A stretch of 7,269 bases of DNA from Bryobacteraceae bacterium (GCA_025929455.1 JAICMB010000160.1:1-7269), one strand, 5' to 3'. Shown: positions 1-6,090, numbered from the stretch's first letter. A program made the numbers and translations. Notes: generated by a model not told the origin, from the letters alone.

Positions 1-66
1 ACAGAACTCGAATCTGTGACCTCTACCGTGTCAAGGTAGCGCTCTAACCAACTGAGCTACGGGCCC
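1..66 (-). tRNA. tRNA-Val (anticodon GAC), 3' end cut by window edge
   Basis: On the minus strand the sequence folds as a tRNA starting GGGCCCG at 66. It has a D arm with GCTC/GAGC stem, an anticodon stem CTACC/GGTAG (35-39 with 23-27) and the 7-base loop TTGACAC, giving anticodon GAC at 32-30, which reads valine codons GUC/GUU. A 5-base variable loop AGGTC follows, then a T arm ACAGA-TTCGAGT-TCTGT (17-1). Only the 3' acceptor strand, discriminator base and any encoded CCA lie outside the window. It sits downstream of the three-gene minus-strand cluster, 47 bp after the last stop codon. Whether it is co-transcribed or has its own promoter cannot be told from the sequence. Confidence 0.95.
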
Positions 67-113
67 TTGGGCGAAACGAACCTTCATCTTATCACGCGTG
101 CTTTGCGCGCCCG

Positions 114-467
114 CTACTTCAGCTTGAGGTTCAAAACCGCCATCTTGCGGCTATCGTAAACGCTCAACGTGTGGGTGCCGCTCGTGTGCCCGTCGTGGTC
201 CGCCTTCAACTGGTAATCGACGTTGGTGCTCAGGCCCGCGAAATGGAACGCGCCGCCCTGCTGCGTGTAGAACGACCGGATCTGCAGTGTCTTCATGTCT
301 TTCAACTGCACCACTGCGCCCGGCACCGGATGATCGGCAGCATCCGTCACGACCCCCTGCACGCTGCGCGTGTTGGGATCGTCGCTGAGCGGCTTGCGCC
401 CTTGCGCGAATACTCCCGCGCACAGCACTATCGCCAGCAGCACCATCCACAGCGCTTTCATTTTCAT
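114..467 (-). CDS. Small exported protein with carboxypeptidase regulatory-like (transthyretin-like) domain
   Basis: The 117-residue protein starts with a clear Sec signal peptide (basic MKMK, hydrophobic core to about residue 18, cleavage probably after VFA at residue 21). The mature part is one CarboxypepD_reg-like beta-sandwich, about residues 35-117. It shows the usual pattern: a VQGVVTD opening strand, the P-V-P-G-A-V turn at 47-52, a G-x-F-x-F-x-G-L segment near 71-79 and a Y-x-L-K-A strand near 85-89. Such domains are non-catalytic and often occur on secreted or cell-envelope proteins of Acidobacteriota and Bacteroidota; a binding or structural role is likely but no ligand can be named. 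It lies 19 nt downstream of a second gene of the same fold, so the pair may be an old duplication. The ATG at 467 has a GAGGTG about 8 nt upstream; an alternative ATG lies two codons further in. Specific function unknown. Confidence 0.85.
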   Translation of the reverse strand: MKMKALWMVLLAIVLCAGVFAQGRKPLSDDPNTRSVQGVVTDAADHPVPGAVVQLKDMKTLQIRSFYTQQGGAFHFAGLSTNVDYQLKADHDGHTSGTHTLSVYDSRKMAVLNLKLK

Positions 468-486
468 GCCCTTTGCACCTCTTCCA

Positions 487-876
487 TTAATTCGATGAAG
501 GCTGTAACGCGAAAGTTACGTCCATGCGCTCCTCGCCTTCGATCGCGATAGTCTTCTCCATCTCCGCGAAGCCCTTCGCTTTCACGTGCACGCGGTAGTG
601 CATCGGCTCTACCGGGACACGAAACGCGAACTCGCCGCGGCGGTCCGATACGGCTTCGTGAACTTTTAGTTTAGGTGGTTTTTCACCGGGCGGAGGTTCG
701 GGCGCGATCTTCACGTCCGCGCCGGGCAGCGCGTATCCCGTTTGCCGGAACACCGTCCCGGCCACAATGCCGTACGGCTCGGCCCTGGCGTGCTTATCCC
801 CTGATCCCGCAGCGGAGGCGCAGACGCAGCACGCCGCGATCGCGAAAACGAGGCTAGTACTCCTCCTCTTCCTCAT
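487..876 (-). CDS. Exported carboxypeptidase regulatory-like domain protein, possible lipoprotein
   Basis: The protein has 129 residues from the ATG at 876; an in-frame ATG at 900 would add eight basic residues. The N-terminus is strongly basic (MRKRR), then a short hydrophobic stretch with a Cys cluster. I-A-A-C fits a lipobox, while the later A-S-A-A-G could be a signal peptidase I site, so lipoprotein versus soluble export is undecided. After a linker, the rest is one CarboxypepD_reg-like beta-sandwich: G-x-V-A-G-T-V strand, L-P-G-A-D-V turn, a proline-rich insert with PPPGEKPPK, then D-R-R-G-E-F-A-F, Y-R-V-H-V-K-A-K-G-F and a final D-V-T-F-x-L strand. The start overlaps the 3' end of the upstream zinc-ribbon gene by 23 nt (47 nt with the longer start), suggesting translational coupling. 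The overlapping purine-rich DNA offers several spurious Shine-Dalgarno matches, so start choice is weak. Role unknown, probably in the envelope. Confidence 0.8.
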   Translation of the reverse strand: MRKRRSTSLVFAIAACCVCASAAGSGDKHARAEPYGIVAGTVFRQTGYALPGADVKIAPEPPPGEKPPKLKVHEAVSDRRGEFAFRVPVEPMHYRVHVKAKGFAEMEKTIAIEGEERMDVTFALQPSSN

Positions 877-1093
877 CCTCCTCGCCTTCGTCGTCTTCAT
901 CCTCGTCGTAGTCGAAATCCTCGTCTTCTTCGTCCTCGTCGTCGTCCGCTCCGCTTGCCACCTCGACTTCCAACGGTTCCGTGCTCGTCACCGTCAGCTC
1001 TTCGCCGCATTCGTCACACGTAAGCGTGTCGCCTACGTCGAGCTCATCGACGTCCACGTCCATTACGGCGTCGCAGTTCGGGCAGTTCACCAT
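854..1093 (-). CDS. LysW-like zinc-ribbon protein with long polyacidic tail
   Basis: The protein has 79 residues from the ATG at 1093. This start is preferred over the upstream ATG at 1141 because GGAGGG lies 7 nt before it and because the zinc ribbon starts at once. Residues 4-7 (CPNC) and 26-29 (CDEC), followed by G-E-E-L-T-V and a T-E-P-L-E-V-E strand to about 45, match the core of LysW/ArgW amino-group carrier proteins in order and spacing. Known LysW proteins end in EDWGE, whose terminal Glu carries alpha-aminoadipate or glutamate. Here that end is replaced by a tail (50-79) with 26 Asp/Glu in 30 residues and a terminal Tyr. No lysine or arginine biosynthesis gene is present nearby. It is probably a cytoplasmic zinc-ribbon protein of unknown role rather than a working carrier. 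It is the first gene of the minus-strand cluster and overlaps the next gene. Confidence 0.8.
   Translation of the reverse strand: MVNCPNCDAVMDVDVDELDVGDTLTCDECGEELTVTSTEPLEVEVASGADDDEDEEDEDFDYDEDEDDEGEEDEEEEEY
857..946 (-). repeat. Low-complexity purine-rich tract coding the acidic tail
   Basis: On the minus strand this stretch is almost entirely GAG, GAA, GAC and GAT codons (GA-rich; CT-rich on the plus strand). It encodes the 30-residue Asp/Glu tail of the LysW-like protein. Part of it, 857-876, is read in another frame as the basic N-terminus (MRKRR) of the next gene's signal peptide. Imperfect trinucleotide repeats of this type can vary in length by slippage. Confidence 0.7.
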
Positions 1094-1100
1094 TTGAAGT

Positions 1101-1106
1101 CCCTCC
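1101..1106 (-). promoter_or_regulatory. Ribosome binding site of the LysW-like gene
   Basis: On the minus strand GGAGGG lies 7 nt before the ATG at 1093. It is the strongest Shine-Dalgarno match next to any start in the window, and it decides the start against the longer reading frame beginning at 1141. Confidence 0.7.
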
Positions 1107-1268
1107 AGAAATCGTGACTTAACTCTCTTCGTCCAAGGCAAGACTGCAAGGTTTTAAGACTCCGTTGTAGCATGCCCGGTTGCGCCCGGATTTCTCCCGG
1201 CGCAGCCCGCGCTATCGCTATCCCGTGCCCTTGCAACCGCCATTCAAAGCGGCGTTAGGTCAACCCCG

Positions 1269-1277
1269 TGTTAGACT
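1269..1277 (+). promoter_or_regulatory. Candidate extended -10 promoter element for the symporter operon
   Basis: TG-T-TAGACT fits the extended -10 form TGnTAnnnT, with four of six bases of TATAAT. No convincing -35 box lies 16-18 nt upstream, which extended -10 promoters can tolerate. Transcription would start near 1283-1285, at the likely TTG start codon, implying a leaderless or nearly leaderless message. A weaker alternative, TAGCAT at 1168-1173, would give a normal leader. Weak evidence only. Confidence 0.25.
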
Positions 1278-1295
1278 TGCGGGTTTGAATCTAAC
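1270..1295 (+). repeat. Inverted repeat at the symporter start
   Basis: GTTAGA (1270-1275) and TCTAAC (1290-1295) are perfect 6-bp inverted arms. With one bulged C, TT at 1277-1278 and AA at 1288-1289 extend the stem to eight pairs. The 9-base loop 1279-1287 contains the candidate TTG start at 1285. It could be an operator or, if transcription starts upstream, an RNA hairpin holding the start codon. Short arms like these can arise by chance. Confidence 0.35.
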
Positions 1296-2919
1296 CGCCG
1301 TCGATTACGTCATCCTGTGCCTGTACTTCGCCTTCGTACTCGGCATCGGATGGGTGGTGAAGCGGTCCGTCTCAACCAGCGAAGACTTCCTCACCTCCGG
1401 GCGTAAGGTCCCCGTCTGGATCACCAGCCTTGCGTTCATTGCCGCCAACCTCGGCGCCCAAGAGGTCATCGGCATGTGCGCTTCCGGCGCCAAATACGGC
1501 ATCATGACGGCCCATTTCTACTGGATCGGGGCCGTGCCCGCCATGCTCTTCGTCGGCGTATTCATGATGCCGTTCTACTACGGCAGCCGCGCGCGCAGCG
1601 TCCCCGAGTACCTGAAACTGCGTTTCGACGAGAAAACGCGCGGGTTCAATGCCATTACGTTCGCCGTGATGACGATCTTTTCATCCGGCATATCGATGTA
1701 CGCGCTCGGCCTTCTGTTTCAACTTGTCCTCGGCTGGAGCTTCACGGCTTCCGTGCTGCTGTCCGCCGCGATCGTGCTCATTTACACGCTGCTGGGCGGA
1801 TTGACCAGCGCCATCTACAACGAAGTGTTGCAGTTCTTCCTCATTGTGCTGGGCTTTCTGCCGCTCGCCGTGCTGTCCACTATGCGAGCGGGCGGCTGGT
1901 CCGGCATCGTAGCGCGCATCCCGCCCGAATGGACACATTCCTGGCGTTACCTTGGCAGCGCACAGGCCAACCCCCTCGGCGTGGAAGCGTTCGGCCTGGT
2001 GTTCGGCCTCGGATTCGTACTGTCGTTCGGGTACTGGTGTACGGACTTTCTCGTCGTCCAGCGCGCCATGGCGGCCGATTCCATGTCGGCGGCCCGCCGC
2101 ACACCGCTGATCGCCGCGTTTCCCAAGATGCTGATGCCGTTCGTGGTCATTCTGCCGGGAATCGCGGCACTGGCGTTGTCGAATATGGCGGTCGGGTACA
2201 AGCTGCCCGCCAACTACAACCTGGCACTCACGACCCTCATGGCGCAGTTCTATCCCACCGGCCTGATGGGCGTGGGCCTTACGGCACTGATGGCTTCGTT
2301 TATGTCGGGCATGGCCGGCAACGTCAGCGCCTTCAACACGGTTTGGACTTACGACATTTATCAGAGCTACATTCGCCCGGGCCAGCCGGACCGGCACTAT
2401 TTGTGGGTCGGGCGCGTCACGACCGTCGTGGGCGTGTTGCTGTCCATCCTCACCGCGTACGTCGCCACGGCGTTCAACAACATCATGGATATGTTGCAGC
2501 TCGTCTTCAGCTTCGTCAATGCGCCGCTGTTCGCGACCTTTTTGCTGGGTATGTTCTGGAAGCGCACCACCGGTCACGGCGCGTTTTTCGGTCTCATCGC
2601 CGGCACCGCGGCTGCGGCAGTCACGCACGGGCTGACCGTTGCCGAAGGCAAAGGCGGCTGGATCGCGCCGGTGCGTCATTTCCCGTCCACTATGGCGCAG
2701 AATTTCTGGCTCGCCATTTTCGCCTGGTCGACGTGCTTCGTCCTCACGATCATCATCAGCCTGGCGACGCGCCCCAAGCCCGTCGAGGAATTACATAATC
2801 TCGTCTACGGCATCACGGACGTGCCGCACCCTGTCAAGCTGCCCTGGTACAAACGACCCGGGCCGCTCGCGGCCATTGTGGGGGTCTGCCTCATTATCTT
2901 AAACGTCCTATTTTGGTAA
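1285..2919 (+). CDS. SSS-family Na+/sugar symporter (probable sodium/galactose cotransporter)
   Basis: This inner-membrane protein has about 544 residues if started at the TTG at 1285. The frame is open back to a TTG at 1180, but that extension (rich in Arg and Pro, no hydrophobic segment) does not resemble the family, whose members begin just before helix 1 as here with N-L-T-A-V-D-Y. There are about 14 hydrophobic helices. Family marks (short numbering) are A-A-N-L-G-A-Q-E-V-I-G-M at 53-64, G-G-L-T-S-A at 171-176, V-V-Q-R-A-M-A-A near 257-264, L-L-G-M-F-W-K-R-T-T at 420-429 and a last helix ending L-F-W, as in Vibrio SGLT. It would couple Na+ entry to sugar uptake. Galactose is inferred mainly from the downstream galactokinase. 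Compared from memory with Vibrio SGLT, several sugar-contact positions differ (Q69 to E, N260 to D) and one Na2 serine looks like Gly, so the substrate is not proven. Confidence 0.85.
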   Translation: MNLTAVDYVILCLYFAFVLGIGWVVKRSVSTSEDFLTSGRKVPVWITSLAFIAANLGAQEVIGMCASGAKYGIMTAHFYWIGAVPAMLFVGVFMMPFYYGSRARSVPEYLKLRFDEKTRGFNAITFAVMTIFSSGISMYALGLLFQLVLGWSFTASVLLSAAIVLIYTLLGGLTSAIYNEVLQFFLIVLGFLPLAVLSTMRAGGWSGIVARIPPEWTHSWRYLGSAQANPLGVEAFGLVFGLGFVLSFGYWCTDFLVVQRAMAADSMSAARRTPLIAAFPKMLMPFVVILPGIAALALSNMAVGYKLPANYNLALTTLMAQFYPTGLMGVGLTALMASFMSGMAGNVSAFNTVWTYDIYQSYIRPGQPDRHYLWVGRVTTVVGVLLSILTAYVATAFNNIMDMLQLVFSFVNAPLFATFLLGMFWKRTTGHGAFFGLIAGTAAAAVTHGLTVAEGKGGWIAPVRHFPSTMAQNFWLAIFAWSTCFVLTIIISLATRPKPVEELHNLVYGITDVPHPVKLPWYKRPGPLAAIVGVCLIILNVLFW

Positions 2920-2922
2920 ACC

Positions 2923-3108
2923 ATGCACGACTTGCGCACGCCCATCGGCCTCTTTTTCGGCATTATCGGCATCATCCTTATCGTCATGGGACTCGTTGCG
3001 CCCGGAACGCGCGCGCCGCTTACCACCGCGAACGTGAACCTCTACTGTGGTATCGGCATGCTCGTGTTTGCTAGCGTGATGCTGTGGCTGGCGCGCCGGA
3101 CATTCTGA
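2923..3108 (+). CDS. Small two-helix membrane protein of the symporter operon
   Basis: The 61-residue protein begins 3 nt after the symporter stop, so it is probably translated by coupling; no good Shine-Dalgarno site is visible. It starts with D-L-R-T-P-I-G-L-F-F and has two hydrophobic helices, about 9-26 and 41-57, joined by a short polar loop (TRAPLTTANVN) and ending in basic L-A-R-R-T-F. The D-L-R-T-P-x-G-L start and N-V-N-L-x-x-G segment look like a conserved small protein I have seen beside SSS symporters in Acidobacteriota and Verrucomicrobiota, but that is recollection, not a search. Position between transporter and kinase suggests a symporter accessory or stability subunit. Its last 25 nt overlap the galactokinase start in another frame. 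Coding is supported by the tight operon spacing and clean amphipathic/hydrophobic pattern. Confidence 0.75.
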   Translation: MHDLRTPIGLFFGIIGIILIVMGLVAPGTRAPLTTANVNLYCGIGMLVFASVMLWLARRTF

Positions 3109-4229
3109 TCGAAGCTTTCGAGGCGCGCTTCGGCGCTACCCGGGATCTGTTCCGCGCGCCGGGGCGCGTCAACCTCATCGGCGAGCATACTGACTACAAT
3201 CTCGGCCTCGTCCTGCCCATCGCGATCGATCTTGCCTGCTACGCCGCCTCGACGCCCAGCCCCGACGGCATGCTGCGGATCTATTCGCTCAACCTGGAGG
3301 AGGGTCGCGAGTGGCCCGCCGCCGCTGTCGGCGACCTTTCTCCGGCTCGCGATTGGACCGATTACTTCATCGGCGTGGCGCGCCAGATTCCGTCGCTCGA
3401 GCCGCGCAACATCATGCTGTACAGCACGGTTCCGCTCGGCTCCGGTTTAAGCTCCTCGGCATCGATGGAGGTGTCGAGCGCGCTCGCGCTCGGATGGCAG
3501 GGTGCCGATCCGCTCGACCTCGCGCGCCTGTGCCAGCGCGCGGAGAACGATTTTGTCGGCCTCCCTTCCGGCATTCTGGATCAATACGCGTCCATCTTCG
3601 GCCGCGAGGGCGCGGCGATGAAGATCGACTGCCGCACGCTCGAGAGCGAGCTGGTGTCGCTGCCCGGCGAGGTCGCCATCATCGCGGTCAACACGATGGT
3701 GAAGCACGAGCTCGGCGGATCAGCGTACCGCGACCGCGTCGCCGAATGCGCACGTGCCGTAGAGCAGATACGGGCGGGCGGGCGAGACATCGCGAGCCTG
3801 CGCGATGCCGAGGTCGACGATCTGCTGCTCGTAACCGACGAAGTCGCGCGCAAACGCGCCCGCCACGTCATCGCCGAAAACGCGCGCGTGGAGCGCTTTG
3901 CCGCCGCGTGCCGCCTCGCCGATCTCGCCACCATGGGACAGTTGTTCGTCGCTTCTCACCGCAGCCTGCAACACGAATACGAGGTGAGTTGCGCCGAGCT
4001 CGATTTTCTCGTCGACGCGGCGCTCTCTGTGCCGGGCGTGTATGGCGCGCGGATGACGGGCGGCGGCTTCGGGGGCTGCACCGTCAATCTGGTCGCTCCG
4101 GGCGCGGTTGTAACGTTCACCGACGCACTCGACACGCGCTATCGCGATCGCTTCGGGGTCGAGCCGCAGTTCTACCGCGTGGAGGCGTCCGCAGGTGCGA
4201 GCCGGCTTACGAACGGGGCACGAACGTAA
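3084..4229 (+). CDS. galK: Galactokinase
   Basis: The 381-residue GHMP-family kinase transfers phosphate from ATP to galactose O1, the first committed Leloir step, in the cytoplasm. All three family motifs are intact. The galactokinase signature G-R-V-N-L-I-G-E-H-T-D-Y lies at 27-38. The ATP-binding P-L-G-S-G-L-S-S-S-A is at 117-126. The third motif, G-A-R-M-T-G-G-G-F-G-G, is at 321-331. The catalytic base is expected at D166 in G-I-L-D-Q, with R28 as partner and E34, H35 and D37 contacting sugar. Length is normal for bacterial GalK. The start is GTG at 3084, overlapping the small membrane gene by 25 nt; starting there places A-P-G-R at the usual distance from the N-terminus, and the next Met (63) is too late. 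Its 3' end overlaps a convergent gene by 23 nt. Co-transcription with the symporter supports a galactose uptake role. No galT or galE is visible here. Confidence 0.95.
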   Translation: MAGAPDILIEAFEARFGATRDLFRAPGRVNLIGEHTDYNLGLVLPIAIDLACYAASTPSPDGMLRIYSLNLEEGREWPAAAVGDLSPARDWTDYFIGVARQIPSLEPRNIMLYSTVPLGSGLSSSASMEVSSALALGWQGADPLDLARLCQRAENDFVGLPSGILDQYASIFGREGAAMKIDCRTLESELVSLPGEVAIIAVNTMVKHELGGSAYRDRVAECARAVEQIRAGGRDIASLRDAEVDDLLLVTDEVARKRARHVIAENARVERFAAACRLADLATMGQLFVASHRSLQHEYEVSCAELDFLVDAALSVPGVYGARMTGGGFGGCTVNLVAPGAVVTFTDALDTRYRDRFGVEPQFYRVEASAGASRLTNGART

Positions 4230-5262
4230 ACTGCTCCAGCGCGATTCTGGCGCTGCGCGTTTGCCGGAGCAGGCTCAAATGGTACGCGACCGTGATCTCG
4301 TCGAAGCGCTGGATCGCGGGAGCCGCGGGGAACGCGTAGGCGAGCACCTGTTTCACCGGAGCCAGGTCTGACGATATCGATGTGACAGGTTGGGAGCCCA
4401 GCGACTGCACGGGCCGGCCCGCGAGCGCGGTATTGGCCAGCAGAACTTCTATAGAAACGCTGCCGACGTACCGGTCGGCGTTGCTGATGGTGAGTTCGAT
4501 ACGGCTGCAGCAGGTGAGGTCGATGAACATTCCCAGGTTTTGGTGGGCTTGCATGACGAGCGCGCGGCCGTCGTTCGAATGAAAGCTCATGGCGTCCGCG
4601 CGGCCGTGTAGGGTATACGAAAACGCGGGCGGGCGCCGGTCGGGCCAGCGGTAAAACCAGTATGCGCCGTAAAAGGGGATGGTGAGCGGGCGCGGGTTCT
4701 TCTTCTTAAACAGGCCGGGGCCGAGCGCCGGCAGGGGAGCGATGATGCGTGTCACCGGATCGCGGTCGGGCCAGAGGATCACGCCGGGCCAGGCATCGCC
4801 GGCCGGATTGCCGGTGCTGCGCGCCTGGCGGCGCTCCGCCGTTCCGTAGCCCGGAACCCCGCGCGTCGGCGCCGGTGTGCTGCCGAAAGAGACATGCACC
4901 GGTAGTTCGCGAATCAGGAAAAGCGCGCCAAAGACGCTCAGAAGCGCGGATAGTGCAAACTGCCATTTTTTCTGCCGCCGCGGGCGGATCGGCGCCCCAT
5001 AGCGCCAGGCGAGCGTCGCGGCACTGAGCGCGGCCATGCCGTTGGCAACGAAGGCATATTGTGCCGCGGCAGCGACGGCGCCGGATTGAACGAAGATAAT
5101 TGCGAGCGCGGCGGGCCAGATGCGCAGCGGCTCTTCGCCGATCAGACGCACAATGTCCGGTTCCGGCTCCACGCTGATTAGACGCCGGCCGTGGGTGCGC
5201 GGTGCCCGGAAGAGCTTGCCGCGGCGCGGACGAAGGGCAGCCAGCAAGACTGGCCGCCCCAC
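4207..5262 (-). CDS. Uncharacterised membrane-anchored protein downstream of FRG gene
   Basis: I do not recognise a named family. The 351-residue frame starts at GTG 5262, 12 nt after the FRG-gene stop, without a clear Shine-Dalgarno site. Residues 1-45 are basic, then a soluble E-P-E-P-D-I-V segment. Hydrophobic stretches lie at about 48-75 (perhaps running into a second helix to about 85) and 101-118, separated by a basic P-I-R-P-R-R-Q-K-K loop. Residues 120-351 form a probably beta-rich soluble domain. It contains a flexible G/P/R-rich linker, F-Y-G-A-Y-W-F-Y at 197-204, P-D-R-R-P-P, then N-L-G-M-F-I-D-L-T-C-C-S-R-I-E-L-T-I and a final R-S-A-R-I-A-L-E-Q-F-T-F-V-P. No catalytic motif is obvious. 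The short N-terminal helices and large C-terminal domain suggest membrane anchoring with the domain on the outer face, but topology is uncertain. It probably forms an operon with the FRG gene, and its 3' end overlaps galK by 23 nt. Confidence 0.75.
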   Translation of the reverse strand: MGRPVLLAALRPRRGKLFRAPRTHGRRLISVEPEPDIVRLIGEEPLRIWPAALAIIFVQSGAVAAAAQYAFVANGMAALSAATLAWRYGAPIRPRRQKKWQFALSALLSVFGALFLIRELPVHVSFGSTPAPTRGVPGYGTAERRQARSTGNPAGDAWPGVILWPDRDPVTRIIAPLPALGPGLFKKKNPRPLTIPFYGAYWFYRWPDRRPPAFSYTLHGRADAMSFHSNDGRALVMQAHQNLGMFIDLTCCSRIELTISNADRYVGSVSIEVLLANTALAGRPVQSLGSQPVTSISSDLAPVKQVLAYAFPAAPAIQRFDEITVAYHLSLLRQTRSARIALEQFTFVPRS

Positions 5263-5274
5263 CCGGAAGTTCTG

Positions 5275-6090
5275 CTAACAGCCCTCGCGAGGCATGTAGT
5301 AGCGCGAAAGCCAGCGTGCGATGCCGTCCAGCCCCGGATAAAGCACGCGCTCCGTGACGCCGGCCTGGTCGAGTTTGTCGCGAATCTCCCACTTGATGCT
5401 TCGCGGCACAATGATGCGGCGCGCTATGCCGCCGTGGCGAGTGAGCCAGTCTGCAAGCGAACAGGTGGCGGTCGACATCATCGAAAACAGTGCGAACTGG
5501 TTTACAATTCGCGCGTCGAGAGAGGGCGGCTCAAGGAAGATGACGAACGGATCGGGCGACATGCTGTCGAGCTCTTCGAGGGTTCGGCAGGCCGAATCGA
5601 GCATGTCGGCCGTGAAGACATCCGCGCCCGCAATCTCGAGTTGCTCGCGCAGGCGGCCGGGCAGCAGGCGATTGCTGTCGCGATGATTCATGCACCAGAT
5701 GGCGCCGTCGCGGTCATAAGTGGACATATCCTCAGTCACGAAATGCATGGCGACTAACGGCGAATAAGTCCAGTCCAGCAGACGCGTTTGCAAGCCGTGA
5801 TGCTGTGCGAGCGCGAGCCAGTTCCAGATCGAATCTTCTTCCGTCACGGAAGCGTGCGCGTACTTCCGGAAATTGCGCAGGATGTGCGATTCGAGGCGCG
5901 CCACGTCGGGGTAGGCGCGCGCGGACCGCGCCAGGCTGGTGCTGAGATCGGCGGCGGAGTCGCAAATGCCGCGGTACACAAGGGACGCGCGGAACCGGCC
6001 GATGGCAGGGTCCCACGAATTGGCGTACAACTTGTCGATGAGGTCCAGCCAGTTTTCGGCGGTTACTTCCGGCACTCCGTCAAGCATCAT
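5275..6090 (-). CDS. FRG domain-containing protein
   Basis: The 271-residue soluble protein is nearly all one FRG domain (named for its F/Y-R-G motif). Y39-R40-G41 gives the name motif. The most conserved block is L-A-Q-H-H-G-L-Q-T-R-L-L-D-W-T-Y-S-P at 94-111, with R103, D106 and W107. It is followed by a strand with D-G-A-I-W at 128-132, then D-A-R-I-V-N-Q at 192-198 and the usual end block L-Y-P-G-L-D-G-I-A-R-W at 250-260. The domain's biochemical activity is not established to my knowledge; FRG proteins are scattered across bacteria and phages and sometimes occur in mobile or defence-rich regions. No signal peptide or membrane helix is seen. The start is one of two adjacent ATGs (6090 or 6087), with no Shine-Dalgarno match upstream. 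It is the first gene of a pair with the membrane protein 12 nt downstream and is divergent from the DUF1223 gene. Confidence 0.9.
   Translation of the reverse strand: MMLDGVPEVTAENWLDLIDKLYANSWDPAIGRFRASLVYRGICDSAADLSTSLARSARAYPDVARLESHILRNFRKYAHASVTEEDSIWNWLALAQHHGLQTRLLDWTYSPLVAMHFVTEDMSTYDRDGAIWCMNHRDSNRLLPGRLREQLEIAGADVFTADMLDSACRTLEELDSMSPDPFVIFLEPPSLDARIVNQFALFSMMSTATCSLADWLTRHGGIARRIIVPRSIKWEIRDKLDQAGVTERVLYPGLDGIARWLSRYYMPREGC

Noticed and set aside
96..110. Possible terminator hairpin between the minus-strand cluster and the tRNA
   Set aside because: GCGTGC-TTT-GCGCGC pairs well only on the plus strand; on the transcribed minus strand it has a C-A mismatch and no T-run follows.
854..1093. 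Assignment as functional lysine biosynthesis carrier LysW
   Set aside because: The EDWGE end with the substrate-carrying Glu is missing and no lysine or arginine pathway gene is near.
1180..1284. N-terminal extension of the symporter from TTG 1180
   Set aside because: The extra 35 residues are basic and proline-rich with no resemblance to the family N-terminus. GTG 1225 and TTG 1231 are also possible, so this is a preference, not proof.
1681..2679. 332-codon open frame opposite the symporter gene
   Set aside because: Composition is shadow-like (Arg, His, Gln, Asp rich), with no domain, and it lies fully within a well-supported gene.
1476..2798. 440-codon open frame on the plus strand inside the symporter gene
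   Set aside because: Arg/His-rich translation with no family motif, offset from the symporter frame, which has clear helices and signatures. It is a GC-rich shadow.
3311..4339. 342-codon open frame in another frame of galK
   Set aside because: Highly Arg-rich, no motif, and galK carries all three family motifs across the same bases.
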